Positions 6,569 through 11,683 of a stretch of 11,683 bases of DNA are shown one piece after another; position 1 is the first letter of the stretch; every line of letters starts with the position of its first letter. Below the pieces are notes generated by a model. That model was not told where the DNA came from. It did no database searches and saw nothing but the letters and a program-made list of their open reading frames with translations. The position numbers and the translations under genes were made by a program. Source of the DNA: JACJXF01 sp964404825 (lineage in GTDB: Bacteria; Bacteroidota; Bacteroidia; Bacteroidales; GCA-2748055); NCBI GenBank assembly GCA_964404825.1, contig CAYOLQ010000109.1:1-11683 (forward strand), read 5' to 3'.

Positions 6569-7870
6569 CTACTCTGATTTTTTGAGAGAATTGGCAATCT
6601 GATAACCAATTAACCTGTCATAACGCGAACTGTTCCCGCGATAATATACAAGAATAACATAGTCATTTTCAGTCTCATAATAGTCTCCTTCAGTCATGGA
6701 GGCATTTCCGGCAGATGAACCGTTTGGCAGAAACTCATACCGGTAGTTATAATAACCTTGTTTAAGCAATAATTTAAGCTCGTAGGCTTGTAATTCTGAA
6801 TTGTAGGTCATTCTATTCGCATCAGAAAATGCCGGACCACTTAATGATCCCATTACATAAAAATCACCGTTATCAACCGGAGCATCATAGGGAAGGCTAA
6901 AATAAACAACCACATAATCGGCATCCGTATCATCATTTTCTTCTTCCTGAATTTCAACGAAATACCTTCCATTCAAATCTTCTTCAAAGAAATACCGTGA
7001 GTTAGCTTTAACGGGATCAGGGAACAGCACTACATCAAAATGACCATTTTTATATTCAATACCTTTAATATACGGACTCTGATACCTCATACTTTTTATA
7101 TCAAACCAGCGATATTCGTTACCAGCGGGAAATATATTCTCCATCTGATAATTATACTCCAAAATACCATCCTTGTCATAAAGGGGTTTGAGATCATTAA
7201 TTGCCTGATCATACCGTCCGTTCTGAAGAATAGCAACTTTTATATCGTTATATGGGTTCTCTGCTGCGAACGCGCCTGTTTCAATTGTAAAGTTCACTTC
7301 ATGACTGGTGTTTCTGTACATCGAAAGTATGGGGCGGTTGATGCTGGCATTCACGTTCACCAATGCATCGGTAACCATAAACCTTTTTACAAAAATGATT
7401 TTGTCCTCGTCCATATCTTCAAAAACCACTATTGCATAATTTCCTGAAATCATAAACCTGAAATCGTCGTTAGGTAATTTTAAAGAGTAATGAACATAGC
7501 TGAAATAGGTGTTAAAAGAAAGGGCGTAATTTGAAATCTGTGCCGGAAGAAAACCATCAATATAATCGCCATCACTGATATTTGTAGGTACCCAATCGAA
7601 ATCACAATGAACAATTTTATAATAATAGTTGCCTATGTCGGGAGCAATCTCATCAAAACTCAATTCAAGGCTGGTGGTGCTGTTCAGGTCAATAATCGGA
7701 TAGCTTAACTTCCAGCCTTCACGATGCAACTGAATGGTATGAATACTTTCCTTATAAATACCTTCCTTAAGTACCCCGGCACTATTTTGATCCATTCCAA
7801 AAACACTTGAAATGGAATGAAATATTAGATTAATAAAAAAAAGTACAGGTATATTTAAACCGATTTTCAT
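6569..7870 (-). CDS. Type IX secretion system plug-family protein (DUF5103)
   Basis: A 433-residue exported protein. Residues 1 to about 25 form a signal peptide (Lys3, hydrophobic stretch IPVLFFINLIFHSI, small residues before the likely cleavage near VFG). The mature part is beta-rich and matches the DUF5103 layout as I know it: an N-terminal block (VLKEGIYKESIHTIQLHREGW, positions 33-53; then YYYKIVHCDFDWVPTNIS near 82-99; DGFLPAQISNY), a middle block with YRNTSHEVNFTIETG, and a C-terminal block with YVVVYFSLPYDAPV and a final KQGYYNYRYEF strand. In Flavobacterium johnsoniae a DUF5103 protein was seen plugging the periplasmic end of the SprA translocon channel of the type IX secretion system. 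The role here is assumed by homology. No other T9SS gene is in the window; such genes are usually scattered. It is transcribed toward the CNNM gene with 52 bp between their ends. Confidence 0.85.
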   Translation of the reverse strand: MKIGLNIPVLFFINLIFHSISSVFGMDQNSAGVLKEGIYKESIHTIQLHREGWKLSYPIIDLNSTTSLELSFDEIAPDIGNYYYKIVHCDFDWVPTNISDGDYIDGFLPAQISNYALSFNTYFSYVHYSLKLPNDDFRFMISGNYAIVVFEDMDEDKIIFVKRFMVTDALVNVNASINRPILSMYRNTSHEVNFTIETGAFAAENPYNDIKVAILQNGRYDQAINDLKPLYDKDGILEYNYQMENIFPAGNEYRWFDIKSMRYQSPYIKGIEYKNGHFDVVLFPDPVKANSRYFFEEDLNGRYFVEIQEEENDDTDADYVVVYFSLPYDAPVDNGDFYVMGSLSGPAFSDANRMTYNSELQAYELKLLLKQGYYNYRYEFLPNGSSAGNASMTEGDYYETENDYVILVYYRGNSSRYDRLIGYQIANSLKKSE

Positions 7871-7987
7871 TTCAGATTGTTATTTAACTAACAAATGATA
7901 GTGTGATTTTGAATTTGTGATTCATTTACTTCAAAGAAAGTGCCAAGTATTAATTTATATATTTTTATAGATATATGTATTTACAGA

Positions 7988-8016
7988 TTGTGAATTGTCA
8001 AATTTAGCTATTTTTG
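7988..8016 (+). promoter_or_regulatory. Probable nqr operon promoter
   Basis: ATTG ending at 7990 (-33-like TTG) is followed after 18 bp by TATTTTTG at 8009-8016, matching TAnnTTTG. Spacing is one short of the usual 19-21. Transcription would start near 8020-8025, giving a leader of about 25-30 bases before the nqrA ATG at 8050. It follows an AT-rich stretch (about 7950-7982). Confidence 0.55.
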
Positions 8017-8049
8017 TGCATTATTTTTTTTACCATAATATATTCTCAA

Positions 8050-9390
8050 ATGTCCGAAATTATCAAGATCAAACGAGGTCTGGATATTAAACTTCAGGGA
8101 AAAGCTGAAAAGACTATTATAAAAATAGGCCCATCAGACTTTTATGCAATAAAGCCTACAGATTTTATTGGCCTGATTCCGAAGCTTAATGTTAAGGCAG
8201 GTGACCCTGTTAAAGTTGGTACTCCCTTGTTTTTCGACAAAAATCGTCCGGAGATCAAATTTGTTTCTCCCGTATCGGGAAAAGTGACTGATGTCAGCAG
8301 GGGAGAGAAAAGAAAAATTCTTTCGGTTATAGTAGAATCCGACGGGAAAAACGATTCTGTTCAATTTACTCCTGCAGATCCGTCAGAATTAACACCTCAG
8401 CGTGTTACTGAGATCTTACTTGAAAGCGGTAACTGGCCATTTATCAGGCAGCGTCCATATAACGTAATTGCAAATCCGGCACAAAAACCAAAGTCGATTT
8501 TCATTTCCGGTTTTGATTCGGCACCACTTGCCGCGGATATCGATTTCGTAATGAAAGATTCCCTGAAGGAATTTCAGACAGGTGTGAATGCTCTGAAAAA
8601 ACTTACAGATGGCAAGGTTCACCTTAGTCTGCTTAAGGACTCCGTGCTATCCGGTACACAGAATGCAGAGATTCACTTTTTTTCAGGACCGCATCCTGCA
8701 GGAAATGTTGGAATTCAGATTCACCATATTGATCCTATAAACAAGGCTGAAGTTGTTTGGGTTGTAAACCCTCAGAATGTTGCATCTATTGGCAGACTTT
8801 TTCTGGAAGGAGTTTTTGACAACCATCAGATTGTTGCTTTGACGGGTTCTGAACTTTTAAAAACTGCTTATACTAAAGTTATACGCGGCACCTCTGTTGC
8901 AAGTCTTACTAAAGAAAACGTAAAATCAGGTGAGCTGCGATATATAAGCGGGAATGTTCTGTCCGGCACTCAGGTGATGAAAGATGGTTTCATCGGATTT
9001 TATGATAACCAGTTCTGTGTTATTCCGGAAGGCAGGTATTTCGATTTTCTGGGCTGGGCACTCCCTGGTCTTGATAAGTTTAGTACCTCCCGTTCATTCT
9101 TCTCCTGGTTATCGCCTTCGAAACAATATGCACTCGATACGAATCTTAAAGGGGGAGAGCGGGCCTTCGTCATGACAGGTCAATATGAAGAGGTGCTGCC
9201 TATGAACATCTATCCTGTACACCTTATCAAAGCTATACTGGCGGAGAACATTGATAGAATGGAGCAGCTTGGAATTTATGAAGTTGTTGAAGAAGACCTT
9301 GCTCTTTGCGAGTTTGTGTGTACATCGAAGGTTGAAGTGCAGCATATACTCCGAAAAGGACTTGATCTGATTAAGAAAGAAATGGAATAA
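8050..9390 (+). CDS. nqrA: Na+-translocating NADH-quinone reductase subunit A
   Basis: A 446-residue cytoplasmic-side subunit of the six-subunit Na+-NQR complex, which oxidises NADH, reduces quinone and pumps Na+ outward. NqrA contributes to the quinone/inhibitor-binding region. Visible blocks: IKIKRGLDIKLQGKAE at the N-terminus, typical of NqrA; a lipoyl-like segment LNVKAGDPVKVGTPLF...FVSPVSGKVT; the Rossmann-like VVNPQNVASIGRLFLEG; LSGTQV; and FLGWALPGLDKFSTSRSFFSWL, a strong NqrA string. Length matches the family. The frame is open to a TTG at 8014, adding 12 hydrophobic residues, but that codon lies inside the promoter -7 motif and NqrA proteins begin near the IKIKRGLD block, so the ATG at 8050 is chosen. 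nqrB follows 25 bp downstream. Confidence 0.95.
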   Translation: MSEIIKIKRGLDIKLQGKAEKTIIKIGPSDFYAIKPTDFIGLIPKLNVKAGDPVKVGTPLFFDKNRPEIKFVSPVSGKVTDVSRGEKRKILSVIVESDGKNDSVQFTPADPSELTPQRVTEILLESGNWPFIRQRPYNVIANPAQKPKSIFISGFDSAPLAADIDFVMKDSLKEFQTGVNALKKLTDGKVHLSLLKDSVLSGTQNAEIHFFSGPHPAGNVGIQIHHIDPINKAEVVWVVNPQNVASIGRLFLEGVFDNHQIVALTGSELLKTAYTKVIRGTSVASLTKENVKSGELRYISGNVLSGTQVMKDGFIGFYDNQFCVIPEGRYFDFLGWALPGLDKFSTSRSFFSWLSPSKQYALDTNLKGGERAFVMTGQYEEVLPMNIYPVHLIKAILAENIDRMEQLGIYEVVEEDLALCEFVCTSKVEVQHILRKGLDLIKKEME

Positions 9391-9415
9391 GTATACGAAG
9401 AACTTAAATAATACT

Positions 9416-10597
9416 ATGAAAGCCTTACGTAATTATCTGAATAAAATTAAGCCCGATTTTCAGAAGGGAGGAAAGTATCAAAAGCTGCAGTCTACTTTCG
9501 ATGCATTTGAGTCCTTTCTTTTCGTACCTGACAAGGTTACCAGTTCAGGTGCACATATCCGCGATGCGATGGATATGAAAAGAACAATGACAGTCGTGGT
9601 ACTTGCTATGATCCCAACCTTACTCTTCGGGATATGGAATACCGGATATCAGCATTTTCTTTCCATCGGTGAAGCTCCTGATTTCTGGCCGGTGGTTTGG
9701 TTTGGTTTTCTGAAAGTATTCCCGATTATAGTGGTTTCATATGTCACCGGTCTTGGAATTGAGTTCATTGTGGCGCAGATGCGGGGACACGAAGTCAATG
9801 AAGGTTTCCTTGTTTCGGGAATGCTTATCCCGCTTGTAATGCCTGCCGATGTTCCATTATGGACCGTTGCGGTTGCAACAGCATTTGCAGTGATTATTGG
9901 AAAAGAAGTTTTTGGTGGTACCGGAATGAATATTATGAATCCCGCTCTTACTGCCAGAGCATTCCTGTTTTTTGCTTATCCTTCAAAAATGTCGGGGGAT
10001 CTGGTTTGGACCGCCGGTCTCGAGGGAGGAAAAGGTATAGTTGACGGCTATTCCGGGGCCACCATCCTTGGTCAGGCCGCTGCTCAAAATACCGAATTTA
10101 CTAACGGATTGGCCGGACACACCTATTCAACCTGGGATATGTTTATCGGAATGATCCCCGGTTCAATAGGTGAAACATCAACTCTGGCCATACTGATTGG
10201 TGCAGTTATTCTGATTTACACAGGTGTTGGCAGCTGGAAAATAATTCTCTCCGTATTTGCCGGAGGTGCTTTTATGGCACTTTTATTAAATATTTTTGCT
10301 GTTACTAATTATATGAAAATGCCTTTCTGGGAGCATCTTATTTTAGGGGGATTTGCTTTTGGGGCAGTTTACATGGCTACTGATCCGGTTACAGGTGCAC
10401 AGACCGAAAGAGGTAAATGGATTTACGGATTTTTGATAGGCTTTCTGGCCATTATGATCCGGGTTCTTAATCCGGCTTATCCGGAAGGTATGATGCTGGC
10501 CATATTGCTGATGAATGTTTTTGCACCTCTTATTGATTACTATGTGGTTGAATCTAATATAAAACGCCGTTTGAAAAGAGTTAAAATACCAGTATAA
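9416..10597 (+). CDS. nqrB: Na+-translocating NADH-quinone reductase subunit B
   Basis: A 393-residue multi-spanning inner-membrane subunit, the main sodium-channel and quinone-site subunit, carrying covalent FMN. The N-terminal soluble part (1 to about 55, LRNYLNKIKPDFQKGGKYQ and FLFVPDKVTSSGAHIRDA) is the conserved cytoplasmic extension of NqrB. About ten hydrophobic segments follow from residue 56. The flavinylation motif is DGYSGATILGQ (210-220), with FMN expected on Thr216 through a phosphoester bond made by ApbE. Other conserved strings: GKEVFGGTGMNIMNPAL (162-178), MIPGSIGETS (246-255) and YMATDPVTGAQT (319-330). Length is usual for Bacteroidota. The start ATG at 9416 agrees with family N-termini. 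The gene lies 25 bp after nqrA and 15 bp before nqrC. The apbE gene is not in the window. Confidence 0.96.
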   Translation: MKALRNYLNKIKPDFQKGGKYQKLQSTFDAFESFLFVPDKVTSSGAHIRDAMDMKRTMTVVVLAMIPTLLFGIWNTGYQHFLSIGEAPDFWPVVWFGFLKVFPIIVVSYVTGLGIEFIVAQMRGHEVNEGFLVSGMLIPLVMPADVPLWTVAVATAFAVIIGKEVFGGTGMNIMNPALTARAFLFFAYPSKMSGDLVWTAGLEGGKGIVDGYSGATILGQAAAQNTEFTNGLAGHTYSTWDMFIGMIPGSIGETSTLAILIGAVILIYTGVGSWKIILSVFAGGAFMALLLNIFAVTNYMKMPFWEHLILGGFAFGAVYMATDPVTGAQTERGKWIYGFLIGFLAIMIRVLNPAYPEGMMLAILLMNVFAPLIDYYVVESNIKRRLKRVKIPV

Positions 10598-10612
10598 CAG
10601 AACGCAGATACT

Positions 10613-11350
10613 ATGAAAAATTTTAGTAATACATACATATTTATTTTTTCTTCTGTAATGGTGATTCTTGTAGCAGCTGTACTTTCCTTTGCATCGGAGG
10701 CACTCAGACCCATTCAGCAGTTAAATGTGGAAATAGAGAAAAAGCAGGACATTCTTCGCTCCGTTGGAAAAGCCAGGGATTTTGCAACTGTAGATAATAA
10801 AAATGCCTATATCCTGGATGAATATAGTAAATTTATTAAATCGAGCATTGTTGTTAATTCTAAAGGTGAGGTAGTTGAAAGCAGAGATGCTTTTGAAATC
10901 ACTAAAAAACTTAAGGATGAAATGGCAAAACCACTCGAAGAACGTGGACTTCCAATTTTTATTTATGAGGATGAATCTCAAACTAAAAAATATGTTATTC
11001 CGGTAAGGGGAAAAGGTTTATGGGGTCCTATATGGGGGTATGTATCACTGAATGATGATTTTAATACAATTTTTGGTGCGATATTCGATCATAAGTCTGA
11101 AACTCCCGGTTTGGGTGCAGAAATAAGGGAAGGATGGTTTCAGGAAAGATTTCATAATAAGAGAATTTTTGACGATTCAGGAAAACTTGTATCTGTTGAG
11201 GTAATCAAAGGTGGCACCAACGATGAAAACGTATACGGTGTTGATGCAATTTCCGGAGGAACTATAACCAGCAAGGGACTGCAATATATGTTATTTGATT
11301 GCCTGGTTCCTTATGAAAACTATTTCAAATCAAATATGAAAAAGAACTGA
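10613..11350 (+). CDS. nqrC: Na+-translocating NADH-quinone reductase subunit C
   Basis: A 245-residue subunit with one N-terminal membrane helix (about 7-29) and a periplasmic FMN-binding domain. Features: VIPVRGKGLWGPIWGYVSL (128-146), HKSETPGLGAEI (160-171) and the flavinylation site DAISGGTITSKGL (211-223), with FMN expected on Thr217. The alanine of the common S-G-A-T form is glycine here; the threonine and flanking serines are kept, and ApbE-type modification should still be possible. Length is close to Bacteroidota homologues. It starts 15 bp after nqrB, and nqrD begins one base after its stop codon, indicating a tightly coupled operon. The FMN on NqrC lies in the electron path between the subunit D/E iron centre and NqrB. 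Confidence 0.95.
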   Translation: MKNFSNTYIFIFSSVMVILVAAVLSFASEALRPIQQLNVEIEKKQDILRSVGKARDFATVDNKNAYILDEYSKFIKSSIVVNSKGEVVESRDAFEITKKLKDEMAKPLEERGLPIFIYEDESQTKKYVIPVRGKGLWGPIWGYVSLNDDFNTIFGAIFDHKSETPGLGAEIREGWFQERFHNKRIFDDSGKLVSVEVIKGGTNDENVYGVDAISGGTITSKGLQYMLFDCLVPYENYFKSNMKKN

Positions 11351-11351
11351 T

Positions 11352-11683
11352 ATGAGCGAAAAAGAATCATTATTCTCAGGAAAAAATTTGAAATTACTGA
11401 GAGACCCGCTAAATACTAATAATCCAATAACCGTTCAGGTATTGGGGATTTGCTCTGCTCTGGCAGTAACTGTAAAAATGGAACCCTCAGTAGTAATGGC
11501 TGTTTCTGTAATGATTGTAACAGCCTTTTCCAATATGGTTATTTCCATGCTTAGGAACACTATTCCACCCCGGATCAGAATTATTGTACAACTAGTAGTC
11601 ATAGCCATGCTGGTAATTCTCGTTGACCAGATCCTTCAGGCATTTGCGTATGATGTCAGCAAGCAACTTTCAGTTTTTGTTGG
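11352..11683 (+). CDS. nqrD: Na+-translocating NADH-quinone reductase subunit D, N-terminal part (truncated by window edge)
   Basis: The first 110 residues of an inner-membrane subunit, starting at an ATG one base after the nqrC stop and running off the window. Signature: NPITVQVLGICSALAVT (24-40), unmistakable for the NqrD/NqrE/RnfA/RnfE family. Cys34 in GICSALAVT corresponds to the cysteine that helps hold the iron centre shared between NqrD and NqrE; the second cysteine is beyond the edge. Hydrophobic segments appear at about 26-40, 46-66 and 78-98. FSNMVISMLRNTIPPRIRIIVQL fits NqrD rather than NqrE, as does the gene order A-B-C-D. nqrE and nqrF are expected next. Confidence 0.94.
   Translation, partial: MSEKESLFSGKNLKLLRDPLNTNNPITVQVLGICSALAVTVKMEPSVVMAVSVMIVTAFSNMVISMLRNTIPPRIRIIVQLVVIAMLVILVDQILQAFAYDVSKQLSVFV

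Noticed and set aside
7040..7447. Plus-strand open frame of 135 codons opposite the DUF5103 gene
   Set aside because: It is antisense to a well-supported secreted protein; the product is an unstructured mix of hydrophobic residues with no motif.
7999..8006. Minus-strand TAAATTTG as the promoter of the DUF5103 gene
   Set aside because: It matches TAnnTTTG but is about 130 bp from the start codon, has no -33 partner and nearly abuts the better-supported nqr promoter. Too weak to list.
1..11683. CRISPR arrays, tRNA genes, insertion sequences, defence or toxin-antitoxin systems
   Set aside because: I looked for regularly spaced repeats, transposase or integrase motifs and short toxin-antitoxin pairs on both strands and found none. 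The window reads as core metabolic and envelope genes.

Overview
The window looks like ordinary chromosome from a member of the Bacteroidota. Three things support this. There is a gene for the type IX secretion 'plug' family (DUF5103), which is confined to that phylum. Several gene starts are preceded by sequences of the Bacteroidota -7 form TAnnTTTG and lack clear Shine-Dalgarno sequences. DNA is AT-rich, with an nqrABCD cluster of the kind common in the group. A Bacteroidales or Marinilabiliales-type host is possible, but the sequence alone does not fix the order. I see no mobile element, tRNA, rRNA or CRISPR array.

Layout. (1) Positions 1-668, minus strand: a 6-pyruvoyl/6-carboxy-tetrahydropterin synthase gene followed by the start of folE (cut by the window edge). 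These are two consecutive pterin steps acting on GTP-derived dihydroneopterin triphosphate. (2) Positions 804-5166, plus strand: a tight probable operon of mqnB and mqnD (futalosine pathway to menaquinone; they overlap by 17 bp), hldD (ADP-heptose epimerase for surface glycan or LPS core) and a large unrecognised polytopic membrane protein with a helical insert. (3) Positions 5167-5472: a 306-bp gene-free stretch with a nested inverted repeat just after the operon, a GC-rich palindromic patch, and a promoter-like motif for the next gene. (4) Positions 5473-6516, plus strand: a CNNM/CBS-pair membrane protein (HlyC/CorC superfamily) without a C-terminal CorC domain. It converges on (5) positions 6569-7870, minus strand: a secreted DUF5103 T9SS plug-family protein. 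(6) Position 8050 to the end, plus strand: nqrA, nqrB, nqrC and the start of nqrD, encoding the sodium-pumping NADH:quinone reductase. nqrE and nqrF are expected beyond the edge.

Functional links: the mqn genes make the menaquinone that the Na+-NQR would reduce, so the window holds both part of the quinone supply and its sodium-pumping reductase, in separate transcription units. The least explained item is the approximately 610-residue membrane protein at 3334-5166. I found no clear sign of a new multi-gene system. Most genes belong to well-known families, and I keep interest scores correspondingly modest.
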